The position numbers were made by a program, and so were the translations under genes. Below are positions 8,622 to 15,215 of a DNA stretch of 45,820 nucleotides, one piece after another. The stretch comes from Nocardia takedensis NBRC 100417 (GTDB lineage: Bacteria; Actinomycetota; Actinomycetes; Mycobacteriales; Mycobacteriaceae), in assembly GCF_000308695.1 (NCBI RefSeq), contig NZ_BAGG01000107.1, positions 1 to 45,820 of the forward strand, written 5' to 3'. Numbering within the stretch: the first letter of the stretch is position 1; each line of letters opens with the position of its first letter. Under the pieces are notes generated by a model. It was not told where the DNA came from, ran no database searches, and saw only the letters and a list, made by a program, of their open reading frames with translations.

Positions 8622-9231
8622 CGCCCAGCCCTACGGCTCGGTCCCGGTGGACAACCGCACCGCCTCGACGAAGATCGTTGTCGCCGGCGGTTTCGGCGCG
8701 GGCAAGACGACCTTCGTCGGCGCGGTATCGGAGATCGTCCCGCTGCGCACCGAGGCGATGGTGACCGGTTTCTCCGACGGCATCGACGATCTCGCCGCCA
8801 CGCCGGGCAAGCAGACCACGACCGTCGCGATGGACTTCGGTCGCATCGTGCTGCCGGGCAACCTGGTGCTGTACCTGTTCGGCACGCCGGGGCAGCGCCG
8901 GTTCTGGTTCATGTGGGACGACCTGATCCGCGGCGCGATCGGCGCGGTGGTGCTGGTCGACACCCGCCGTATCGAGGACAGCTTCGCCGCGGTCGACTTC
9001 TTCGAGGCGCGCGGCCTGCCGTTCCTGGTGGCGGTCAACCGTTTCCCGGACGCGCCCCGCTTCCCGGTCGGCGAACTGCGCGAGGCGCTGTCGGTGCGCT
9101 CGGGTGTGCCGATCGTCGACATCGACGCCCGCAACGCGATGGAGGTGCGCCAGTCCCTCGCCGCGGTCACCGAATACGCCATCCAGCGCCTGGCCGATCA
9201 GCAACGTGAACAGCCCGTCGGCCAGGGGTAG
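8602..9231 (+). CDS. Conservon small GTPase (CvnD type)
   Basis: 209-residue Ras-like GTP-binding protein. The P-loop GGFGAGKTT is at residues 29-37, a switch-like TTVAMDFGR segment follows, then the G3-type FGTPGQRRF, and NRFPDAPRF in the position of the guanine-specificity loop. This is the effector GTPase of the conservon, related to archaeal/bacterial MglA-like GTPases. It probably cycles at the membrane with the roadblock and DUF742 proteins downstream of the kinase. It starts at GTG within the last codons of the DUF742 gene. A GTG-started membrane protein follows after 12 bases, which suggests the operon continues. Confidence 0.92.
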   Translation: MDSAPYNAQPYGSVPVDNRTASTKIVVAGGFGAGKTTFVGAVSEIVPLRTEAMVTGFSDGIDDLAATPGKQTTTVAMDFGRIVLPGNLVLYLFGTPGQRRFWFMWDDLIRGAIGAVVLVDTRRIEDSFAAVDFFEARGLPFLVAVNRFPDAPRFPVGELREALSVRSGVPIVDIDARNAMEVRQSLAAVTEYAIQRLADQQREQPVGQG

Positions 9232-9243
9232 AGGAAACCGTTC

Positions 9244-10014
9244 GTGAGCTATTTCGCTATGGGCTATTGGGTTCTGGCCCTGTCGGTGCTCGTCTCGGCG
9301 GCGGGCGCGCTGGTCGGATTCACCTGTATCAGGGAGTCCAGGAAGTCGGTGACCGCCCGGTTCCGGACCGTGTGGTTGACCGCCGCCGCCGTGTCCATCG
9401 GCGCCATCGGTGTGTGGCTGGCGATCTTCGTGTCCATGCTCGGGGTCAACGGCCCCGGTGAGACGGTGTTCCGCTACGACGTGACCCGATTGCTCGGCGC
9501 GGCCGTGCTGTCCGGGCTGTCGATCTTCGCGGGTCTGATCTTCCTCGGCCGCACCGTCCAGTGGCCGCGCCTGGTGGGCTGCGCGGCGGCGATGACGGTG
9601 GGTCTGGCGCTGACCATGCACGTCGGGATGGACGCGATCCAGGTCCGCGGTTCGATCGAATTGAACTGGGGCCCCGTGATCGCTTCGATCGCGCTGCTGG
9701 CGGCGACCTCGGCGCTGGCGCTGTGGTTCGTGCTGCACACCTGGCCGGTCCCCGCGATGGGCGGCGCGGCGATCGTGTTCGGCTTGGCCGTGATCGGCGC
9801 GCACTACCTGTGGCTGGCCGGTCTGGATGTCCGCGTCGACACCCGTATCTCGGTGCCCGACGGGGAGGATCTGTTCACCTTCCTCGTCCCGATGTTCGTG
9901 GTGGGCATGCTCTCGCTCGCCATCCCGATCACCGCGGTGCTGGTCGCGCCGGACCGTCGCGGTGTGCCCTCGGCTTCGGCGAGTACACGCAACGAACCCG
10001 AACCGGCTCGCTGA
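9244..10014 (+). CDS. MHYT-like integral membrane protein
   Basis: 256-residue protein with about seven hydrophobic segments. Repeated motifs resemble the MHYT domain, a proposed copper-dependent sensor of oxygen, CO or NO: TMHVGMDA near residue 125, GAHYLWLAGLD near 185, and a weaker AIFVSMLG near 60 in which the usual His is missing. The GTG start at 9244 has a good ribosome binding site (GAGGAAA). It lies 12 bases behind the conservon GTPase and is probably in the same transcript, so it may be an extra membrane sensor or output for the conservon. MHYT assignment is by motif reading only. Confidence 0.7.
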   Translation: MSYFAMGYWVLALSVLVSAAGALVGFTCIRESRKSVTARFRTVWLTAAAVSIGAIGVWLAIFVSMLGVNGPGETVFRYDVTRLLGAAVLSGLSIFAGLIFLGRTVQWPRLVGCAAAMTVGLALTMHVGMDAIQVRGSIELNWGPVIASIALLAATSALALWFVLHTWPVPAMGGAAIVFGLAVIGAHYLWLAGLDVRVDTRISVPDGEDLFTFLVPMFVVGMLSLAIPITAVLVAPDRRGVPSASASTRNEPEPAR

Positions 10015-10082
10015 TCCGGTCCCGTGTGGACGCGGGCGCGGACCGGATCGGCCAGGACCTTTTCACACGGGAGGAACCGGAC

Positions 10083-10529
10083 GTGACGCCGGAGCAGGAG
10101 GCCGTACTGCGCGACATCCAGACCCAGTTGCGCGGACCGGATCTCGAAGGGTGGCCCCAACTCGGCGCGGAGGCCGACGGACAGGCCCGATCCCTGGTGG
10201 AAGGTGTCGCGGCGGCGCTGGGCCGTATCGAGGAACTGGAATCGCATGCCGCGGCGCTGCGCGCCCAGGTGGGCGAACTGCGCACGGAGATCAGCGAATT
10301 GGAGGCCACCGCGGCCGAACTCGCCGATGAGGTGCGTCGCCTCGAACAGCGTCGCCTGCCGTGGCCGCTCTCGCTCGTGGAGGGCCCCGCGGAGTTCGTC
10401 GGCGCGCAGTTGGGCCGCTTGGAGGCGTTGGTCGCGGAACTTTCCGGCAACTCCGAGGCCGCGAAGACCGCGGCGGTGGCGCCGAAGCGCTCGGATCGGG
10501 AGACGGGCGCCGGATCGGGCGATCGGTAG
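10083..10529 (+). CDS. Coiled-coil protein of unknown function
   Basis: 148-residue soluble protein. The GTG at 10083 was chosen because it follows a strong GGGAGG and because the frame upstream is in the shadow of the membrane protein gene. Residues about 40-85 form a clear heptad coiled coil (IEELESHAAALRAQVGEL and what follows, through VRRLEQRR). A Pro/Trp-containing linker and a second helix follow (FVGAQLGRLEALVAELSG), then a basic disordered tail. I do not recognise a family. Its position 68 bp after the MHYT-like gene suggests it closes the conservon operon. Confidence 0.72.
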   Translation: MTPEQEAVLRDIQTQLRGPDLEGWPQLGAEADGQARSLVEGVAAALGRIEELESHAAALRAQVGELRTEISELEATAAELADEVRRLEQRRLPWPLSLVEGPAEFVGAQLGRLEALVAELSGNSEAAKTAAVAPKRSDRETGAGSGDR

Positions 10530-10677
10530 GTTCGCGGCGGGCGGGCCCGCGTCCGCTCGGCTTTGGTCGATCGCCGCGGTCCTGTGCTCGCGCCCGCACC
10601 CGCACCGCACGCGAAAAACACCGGCTACCAGGGTGTTTCGAAGAAGCGGGGCGACCAGCCCCGGACTTTGGCGATGA

Positions 10678-10708
10678 GCGGGTTCTCGCGGTGATCGGGA
10701 GAACCCGC
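10678..10708. terminator. Hairpin downstream of the conservon operon
   Basis: GCGGGTTCTC pairs perfectly with GAGAACCCGC across an 11-base loop, about 150 bases after the coiled-coil gene. There is no U-tract, as is common for actinobacterial terminators. Confidence 0.45.
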
Positions 10709-10846
10709 CCTCTCGCATGAGGGTACGCGCCCGGAACAGCGATTTCATCATTTCTCGAAGACTTTTACCGAGGCCGAAATCAAACTCCGAGTATGTATTT
10801 CATCGCAAGGTTACCGAGCCGCAAGCAGCAATTCAGAATACGTGCA

Positions 10847-10862
10847 TGTGATCCACATCATA
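10847..10862. promoter_or_regulatory. CRP-like site in convergent gap
   Basis: TGTGA-N6-TCATA, nine of ten matches to the CRP palindrome. It lies in the AT-rich part of a gap whose flanking genes both point inward, so either the site is not functional or an unannotated transcript starts here. Confidence 0.3.
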
Positions 10863-10926
10863 GCGATAACCGAAGTGTTGCCCGCTCTTTCATGATCGAC
10901 ATGCCCGGATGCCAGACACGCCGGAG

Positions 10927-11100
10927 TTATCGGCGATCGAGGTCGACCAACCCCCGCTGAACGGCCTTCACCAGTCGCCGGGGCACCCGATACTCGACGC
11001 CCGCGACCGTCACCGTGACGAGATCCGGTGCGACCGCTTTCCACTGCGACCGCCGACTGCGGGTGTTGGACCGCGACATTCTGCGCTTGGGAACCGCCAT
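10927..11100 (-). CDS. rpmF: Alternative 50S ribosomal protein L32, zinc-independent
   Basis: 57-residue L32 beginning MAVPKRRMSRSNTRSRR, the characteristic start of the family. The C-terminal zinc ribbon of ordinary L32 (two CxxC pairs) is absent and there are no cysteines, so this is the C-minus paralogue made when zinc is scarce. The start follows the L31 gene by one base. It is the last gene of the leftward zinc-responsive operon (cobW-like gene, rpmE, rpmF). In the family it replaces the zinc-binding copy in the 50S subunit and so spares zinc. Confidence 0.92.
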   Translation of the reverse strand: MAVPKRRMSRSNTRSRRSQWKAVAPDLVTVTVAGVEYRVPRRLVKAVQRGLVDLDRR

Positions 11101-11101
11101 C

Positions 11102-11368
11102 TCAGCCCTCCCCTCCCCGGCGCGCGCGCCTGCCGTACTTGCGCTCGAACTTCTCCACCCGGCCCTGGGTGTCCAGCACGCGGTGCGCGCCGGTCCAGAA
11201 CGGATGCGAATCCGCGGTGACGTCCACGACGATCAGCGGATAGCGCTGCCCGTCCGACCATTCCACGGTCCGCTCGCTGGTGACCGTGGACCGGGTGAGG
11301 AACCGCTTGCCCGTCCCCGAGTCCTCGAAGACCACCGGATGGTAGTCCGGATGAATCCCTGCCTTCAC
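11102..11368 (-). CDS. rpmE: Alternative 50S ribosomal protein L31 type B, zinc-independent
   Basis: 88-residue L31 of the long type-B form (YkgM-like). Visible family features are KAGIHPDYHPVVFEDSGTG, FLTRSTVTSE and SHPFWTGAHRVLDTQGRVEKF. It lacks the cysteines that bind zinc in type A. The GTG start overlaps the stop of the CobW-like gene (GTGA), so translation is coupled. The tail is Arg-rich. It is expected to be expressed under zinc starvation from the Zur-controlled divergent promoter. Confidence 0.94.
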   Translation of the reverse strand: MKAGIHPDYHPVVFEDSGTGKRFLTRSTVTSERTVEWSDGQRYPLIVVDVTADSHPFWTGAHRVLDTQGRVEKFERKYGRRARRGGEG

Positions 11369-12663
11369 TGTCCTTCTCCTCTCTGCCGATTCGGCTGGGC
11401 CGCCTCGGTCGGTTCGCCGTCCCCGCACGGGTCGGCATGCCAGTCGCCGAACGGGTCGTCCCACAGCGCCACGCGCTCGGGCGCCCGATCCACCAGGCGC
11501 AGTTCGTCGTCCTCGACCAGCGCCCAGTGCAGCGCGGTGCGGATCTCGGCCGGATCGGCGTCGTGGACCAGCACCACCAGCGAGATGTCCCGGTCGCCGA
11601 AGCGCTCGTCCCAGCGCAGCGCCGCCAGCGCGCGCCGCGTCGGATCGGCCTGGGCGATCTCCTCGGCATCCATCGCCGCCAGCCAGCGCCCCGCGCCGCC
11701 CACCCGCAGGCCGCCGCCCGCGGACTCGAGCCACACGACCTCCTCGGGTTGGGTCGCCAGCCACATCCGGCCCCGCGCGGTGACCACGCCGTCGAAGAGC
11801 ACGTCGAGGGCCTCGTGCAGGCGCGCGGGATGGAACGGCCGGTTCGCGGCGAATTCCAGCAGTGTCACACCACATTCCGCGCCCAGCGGCGGCTGACCGC
11901 GCAGCAACGGGGCATGCGCGTCGAAGATCCGCCCCCGGCGCGCGTCGGCGGGCACGCGCGTCAGCAGGTCCTCGATCTCGGCCGACCCGCACGCCGCGGA
12001 GTCGTCGAGCCAGGCCACCGGGGCTTGCGGGGCCAACCGTGCGAGCACCGCGCCGAGACGCTCCCGATCGTCGCCGCCCGCGACCGCCACCGCGTCGGCG
12101 AAATCCACTTGCCCGACGGCGACCTGGGCCACGGTCCGGTCGTCGTCGGCGGTGGCCAGTCCACGGTCGGCGAGGGTGTCCTCGCCGGTGGCGTCGGCGA
12201 GCCAGTGCGCGCCGTCGAGGCAGGCGAGCACGGCCTCGACGCGGACGTCGCGACCCGCGGGGCCGTCGACGCGGCCCACGACACCGCCGATCACGACCTC
12301 CTGGATCGCCCGGCAGACCGCCTCGGCCTCGAAGGCCGGGTCCAGCGCCAGCACGATGCGCCGCACCGAGTCGCGGGCCGCCAGACGGATCAGCAAGGGC
12401 AGCAGATCGGCGCGCAGCGTGCACGAGACGCATCCGTGGGCCAGTTCCAGCACCTCGGTGGTCTCCGCGTCACCGTCGCGCACCGTCCGGCGGACCACGC
12501 CCTGCCCCAGTTCGGCCAGGTCGTGGCGGACCACGACGGTGCCCGCGGCCGCGAGCAGCGCCCCGGCGGCGCGGTCGACCAGGGCGACGGCGGGCACCGA
12601 GAAGCCCGTGACCAGCACGACGGGTGTGCGGCGATCGGGTGCGGCCGGTTCGGACACCACCAC
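11365..12663 (-). CDS. CobW/Mrf-like protein with degenerate P-loop
   Basis: 432 residues related to CobW/COG0523 GTPases. The first strand VVLVTGF is followed by SVPAVALVDRAAG, where active members have GAGKTT, so Walker A is lost. The metal-binding segment is GCVSC (77-81) instead of CxCC, and no NKxD specificity motif is evident. The C-terminal CobW domain is present (FHPARLHEALD). In mycobacteria a CobW-like protein encoded with the C-minus ribosomal genes, Mrf, recruits the hibernation factor Mpy to C-minus ribosomes. By context this is the best functional guess, rather than a zinc chaperone GTPase. The GTG start has an AAGGGG box, and a Zur-like site lies 14 bases upstream. Confidence 0.82.
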   Translation of the reverse strand: MVVSEPAAPDRRTPVVLVTGFSVPAVALVDRAAGALLAAAGTVVVRHDLAELGQGVVRRTVRDGDAETTEVLELAHGCVSCTLRADLLPLLIRLAARDSVRRIVLALDPAFEAEAVCRAIQEVVIGGVVGRVDGPAGRDVRVEAVLACLDGAHWLADATGEDTLADRGLATADDDRTVAQVAVGQVDFADAVAVAGGDDRERLGAVLARLAPQAPVAWLDDSAACGSAEIEDLLTRVPADARRGRIFDAHAPLLRGQPPLGAECGVTLLEFAANRPFHPARLHEALDVLFDGVVTARGRMWLATQPEEVVWLESAGGGLRVGGAGRWLAAMDAEEIAQADPTRRALAALRWDERFGDRDISLVVLVHDADPAEIRTALHWALVEDDELRLVDRAPERVALWDDPFGDWHADPCGDGEPTEAAQPNRQRGEGQ

Positions 12664-12674
12664 GGGAACCCCTT

Positions 12675-12692
12675 TCGATAACGATTTTCATT
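12675..12692. promoter_or_regulatory. Zur-like box, leftward promoter
   Basis: The palindromic core GATAAC-G-ATTTTC (12677-12689) resembles actinobacterial Zur boxes, AT-rich inverted repeats of the form GAAAAT-N-ATTTTC. It lies 14 bases before the CobW-like gene. Zur with bound zinc would repress; zinc loss would release the operon. Confidence 0.65.
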
Positions 12693-12727
12693 TGCCGGAC
12701 GCCGAGAGTACAGTCTCGAACGGTCGT

Positions 12728-12748
12728 TGTCGAAAATGATTTTCATCT
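12728..12748. promoter_or_regulatory. Zur-like box, rightward promoter
   Basis: A perfect inverted repeat GAAAAT-G-ATTTTC (12732-12744) lies 20 bases before rpmB, just upstream of its AAGGAG ribosome binding site. Together with the box 42 bases to the left it gives each divergent arm of the C-minus ribosomal operons its own operator. Confidence 0.8.
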
Positions 12749-12764
12749 ACCGGAAGGAGTCGGG

Positions 12765-13001
12765 ATGTCGGCCCACTGCCAGGTCACCGGGCGCGCCCCG
12801 GGCTTCGGCAAGTCCGTCTCGCATTCGCACAAGCGGACCAGCCGCCGCTGGAACCCCAACATCCAGCGCAAGACCTACTACCTGCCCAGCGAGAACCGAC
12901 GCGTCACGCTGACCTTGTCGACCAAGGGCATCAAAACCATCGACCGGGACGGGATCGAGGCCGTGATCGCCCGCATCCGCGCCCGGGGCGAGAAGATCTA
13001 G
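12765..13001 (+). CDS. rpmB: Alternative 50S ribosomal protein L28
   Basis: 78-residue L28 with the family signature GKSVSHSHKRTSRRWNPNIQ. The ATG at 12765 follows an AAGGAG box by six bases and gives the usual L28 length; the upstream extension of the frame runs across the Zur box and is not used. It keeps a single Cys5 and lacks the complete zinc-ligand set. It is first in the rightward operon rpmB-rpmG-rpsN-rpsR, the standard C-minus gene group of actinobacteria. Confidence 0.93.
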   Translation: MSAHCQVTGRAPGFGKSVSHSHKRTSRRWNPNIQRKTYYLPSENRRVTLTLSTKGIKTIDRDGIEAVIARIRARGEKI

Positions 13002-13010
13002 GAGTCCGCC

Positions 13011-13181
13011 ATGGCGTCCAAGTCCACCGAGATCCGGCCCGTGATCCGCATGCAGTCCACCGCGGGTACCGGCTACACCTACGTCACCCGCAAGAACCGG
13101 CGCAACGATCCCGACCGCCTCGTGCTGCGCAAATACGATCCCGTCGTGCGCAGGCACGTCGAGTTCCGCGAGAGCCGCTGA
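13011..13181 (+). CDS. rpmG: Alternative 50S ribosomal protein L33, zinc-independent
   Basis: 56-residue L33: MASKSTEIRPVIRMQSTAGT, then YTYVTRKNRRNDPDRLVLRK. This is the family core with no cysteines, so it is the C-minus form. It starts nine bases after rpmB with a GGAG box, and its TGA shares a base with the rpsN start (TGATG), indicating coupling. Confidence 0.94.
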   Translation: MASKSTEIRPVIRMQSTAGTGYTYVTRKNRRNDPDRLVLRKYDPVVRRHVEFRESR

Positions 13182-13486
13182 TGGCCAAGAAGTCCAAGAT
13201 CGCCCGCGATCGGCAGCGCCGCGAGGTCGTGGCCCGCTACGCCGAGCGACGTGCCGAGCTCAAGGAACTGCTGCGGAATCCGACCACTCCCGCACCCGAG
13301 CGGGACCGTGCGCGCTCGGCACTACAGCGACTGCCGCGTGATGCCAGTCCGGTACGCTTGCGCAATCGGGACGCCGCGGACGGACGTCCGCGCGGTCACC
13401 TCCGGAAGTTCGGACTCTCCCGGGTGCGTGTGCGCGAGATGGCCCACCGGGGCGAGCTCCCGGGCGTGCGCAAGTCGAGTTGGTAA
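13181..13486 (+). CDS. rpsN: Alternative 30S ribosomal protein S14, zinc-independent
   Basis: 101-residue long-form S14: MAKKSKIARDRQRREVVARY, an Asn-Arg region RLRNRDAADGRPRGHLRKFG, and the C-terminus REMAHRGELPGVRKSSW. The short zinc-binding S14 has CxxC pairs; this form has none. It overlaps rpmG by one base. It replaces the zinc form in the 30S head under zinc limitation. Confidence 0.95.
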   Translation: MAKKSKIARDRQRREVVARYAERRAELKELLRNPTTPAPERDRARSALQRLPRDASPVRLRNRDAADGRPRGHLRKFGLSRVRVREMAHRGELPGVRKSSW

Positions 13487-13512
13487 CCACCGATCCCGCA
13501 GAAGGAAACCAC

Positions 13513-13767
13513 ATGGCAGTCAAGCGAGCACCGTCGAAGAAGGTACGCGCCGAGCAGGCCCGCCGTCCCAAGAAGAACCCGCTGATCGCCGCGGGCATCG
13601 AGACCGTGGACTACAAGGATGTGAACCTGCTGCGCACCTTCATCTCCGACCGCGGCAAGATCCGCAGCAGGCGGGTGACGGGGCTCACACCCCAGCAGCA
13701 GCGTCAGGTGGCGGTGGCTGTCAAGAACGCCCGCGAGATGGCCCTGCTGCCATTTACCAGCCGGTAA
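13513..13767 (+). CDS. rpsR: Alternative 30S ribosomal protein S18
   Basis: 84-residue S18 with the family core IETVDYKDVNLLRTFISDRG, KIRSRRVTGLTPQQQRQ and KNAREMALLPF. The ATG at 13513 follows GAAGGA by six bases and was preferred over a GTG 33 bases upstream that overlaps rpsN. It is the last gene of the rightward zinc-responsive operon and is followed by a strong hairpin. Confidence 0.95.
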   Translation: MAVKRAPSKKVRAEQARRPKKNPLIAAGIETVDYKDVNLLRTFISDRGKIRSRRVTGLTPQQQRQVAVAVKNAREMALLPFTSR

Positions 13768-13796
13768 CCGGCCCGCGGACACGAAAGCGAGCCCGC

Positions 13797-13837
13797 ACGG
13801 CGGGGGTGCGGGTGATGTTCACCCGCACCCCCGCCGT
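13797..13837 (+). terminator. Strong hairpin terminator after rpsR
   Basis: A perfect 19-bp inverted repeat with a 3-base loop (TGT) begins 30 bases after the rpsR stop. It is very G/C-rich and has no U-tract, typical for this phylum. Confidence 0.8.
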
Positions 13838-14060
13838 TGCCGTATCCGCCCCCCGGGGCGAAAACACCCGATCAGGGAATACATAGTTATCGATCGAGGT
13901 CGCGCCAATTCGCCCGATGCGACTTCGTGATCTGGCAGAACTCCCCCCGACCGACTCGACCACCCTGGACAGACGACCATTCGGTTAACTTTTCGCAAGC
14001 GTTAGCCGACCGCCCGACCGGGTGCCGATTATCGAGCGATGTCAATGGTCTATGAAAAAA

Positions 14061-14076
14061 CGTGACCTTCATCACA
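14061..14076. promoter_or_regulatory. CRP-like site upstream of the AvrD cassette
   Basis: CGTGA-N6-TCACA, nine of ten matches to the CRP consensus, about 110 bases before the ketosynthase start. The position fits an activator or repressor of the cassette promoter and suggests cAMP or global metabolic control. Confidence 0.5.
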
Positions 14077-14082
14077 GTATGT

Positions 14083-14100
14083 CGTTATACAGGCGTTATA
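14083..14100. repeat. Direct repeat CGTTATA, 11-bp period
   Basis: CGTTATA occurs at 14083-14089 and 14094-14100, one helical turn apart, between the CRP-like site and the ketosynthase gene. It may be a binding site for a tandem-site regulator. No known factor is recognised. Confidence 0.4.
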
Positions 14101-14186
14101 GCGATGTGATCTGATTCCGTAAATGAACGGCAGTGATACATTGATTCATACATAATTGACACATATCACCTCTCGGGGGTGGAAAT

Positions 14187-15182
14187 ATGACGGCGCTTGC
14201 GGCCGGAATGTTGACGATCGGTACCTATCGTCCCGATCGTGTCGTTCCGAATTCCGAACTCGCACCCGAACTCGGGGTTGACGAAGAATGGATAATAACG
14301 CGTACCGGAATAACTGAGAGAAGATTTGCGGGGGGGCACGAAACCGTAATCTCGATGGCGACCGAAGCCGCTCAATCGGCTTTGTCCGCCGCACGCATGT
14401 CCGCTCGTCAGGTCGATGTCGTGATGCTCGCGACCTCCACCCATCTGAATCAGACCCCGGCGGCCGCGCCCATCATCGCCGCGGCACTCGGCTGTGACCG
14501 CCCCGCGGCCTACGACATCTCGGCCGGTTGTTCGGGATACGCCCACGGCGTGGGCCAGGCCACCGCACTCATCAACTCCGGTCAATCCGACACGATCCTC
14601 GTCATCGGTTCCGAAAAGCTCAGCAACGTCATCGATCTCGGCGAACGCTCGGTCGCCCCGATCTTCGGTGACGGCGCCGGAGCAGCCCTGATCACCCGTA
14701 CCGAGACCGGTCACATCCGGCGCACGGTGTGGGGCAGTCTGGGCGAGCAATCGCATCTGATCCGCCAGGAACCCACCTGGGAAGACCAGCGCGCCGATCC
14801 GGAGACGACCCCCACGCCATTCCTGCGAATGGAAGGGACAGAAGTTTTCCGTTGGGCCACCGTCGCGGTTCCGAAGATTGTTTCGGAAATCGCCGAAGCC
14901 GGTGGGGTCCCTTTGCGGGACATCGAAGTCTTCGTGCCGCACCAGGCAAATCTCCGCATTATCGACGGGGTGGCACGGAAATTGGGTTGGCAAGACGAAT
15001 CCGTGGTCATCGCGGACGATGTCCGACGTGCCGGAAACACCTCGGCCGCCGCACTTCCGCTGGCCATCGAGGACCTCGTGTCATCCGAACGAGCCAAACC
15101 GGGACAACTTGCGCTGCAGGTTTCCTTCGGCGCGGGCTTGTCTTATGCGGGTCAGGTTTTCGACCTTCCACGGGTCGCCTGA
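14187..15182 (+). CDS. FabH-like 3-oxoacyl-ACP synthase III (AvrD cassette)
   Basis: 331-residue KAS III-type condensing enzyme with a complete triad: Cys115 (DISAGCSGYAHG), His252 (VFVPHQAN) and Asn284 (GNTSAAALPLA), plus EWIITRTGITERR and RMEGTEVFRWA typical of FabH. The family joins an acyl-CoA or acyl-ACP to malonyl-ACP to give a beta-ketoacyl-ACP. Only 33 bases separate it from the AvrD-like gene, and a beta-ketoacyl thioester is the proposed acyl donor for AvrD chemistry, so it probably supplies that substrate and is not the housekeeping initiator. The first 130 codons are unusually AT-rich, with ATA and AGA codons, which suggests transfer. The start has a GGGGGTGG box. Confidence 0.9.
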   Translation: MTALAAGMLTIGTYRPDRVVPNSELAPELGVDEEWIITRTGITERRFAGGHETVISMATEAAQSALSAARMSARQVDVVMLATSTHLNQTPAAAPIIAAALGCDRPAAYDISAGCSGYAHGVGQATALINSGQSDTILVIGSEKLSNVIDLGERSVAPIFGDGAGAALITRTETGHIRRTVWGSLGEQSHLIRQEPTWEDQRADPETTPTPFLRMEGTEVFRWATVAVPKIVSEIAEAGGVPLRDIEVFVPHQANLRIIDGVARKLGWQDESVVIADDVRRAGNTSAAALPLAIEDLVSSERAKPGQLALQVSFGAGLSYAGQVFDLPRVA

Positions 15183-15215
15183 CCGATTTGTTCGAATCGG
15201 AAAGTTGTCAGTGCG

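Larger units (their letters stand above)
10530..10926. other. Convergent intergenic region with terminators and a CRP-like site
   Basis: The 397-bp gap lies between the converging conservon operon and the zinc-responsive rpmF operon. It holds a 10-bp hairpin (separate entry), a weaker hairpin around 10615-10640 (ACACC with GGTGT), and an AT-rich stretch at about 10740-10910 with a CRP-like palindrome. Both flanking genes end here, so the AT-rich promoter-like sequence has no evident target. I found no supported gene in it. Confidence 0.45.
13768..14186. other. Terminator and AT-rich regulatory region before the ketosynthase gene
   Basis: This 419-bp gap begins with the terminator of the ribosomal operon. 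From about 13860 on, base composition falls well below the genome norm. The stretch from 14040 to 14186 contains a CRP-like palindrome (14061-14076), an 11-bp-period direct repeat of CGTTATA, and several TATA-like words such as CATAAT, any of which could belong to the promoter of the AvrD cassette. I see no gene in it. Confidence 0.55.

Noticed and set aside
10530..10926. tRNA-like or small RNA gene in the gap
   Set aside because: No cloverleaf with T-loop and anticodon arms could be drawn; the hairpins fit terminators better.
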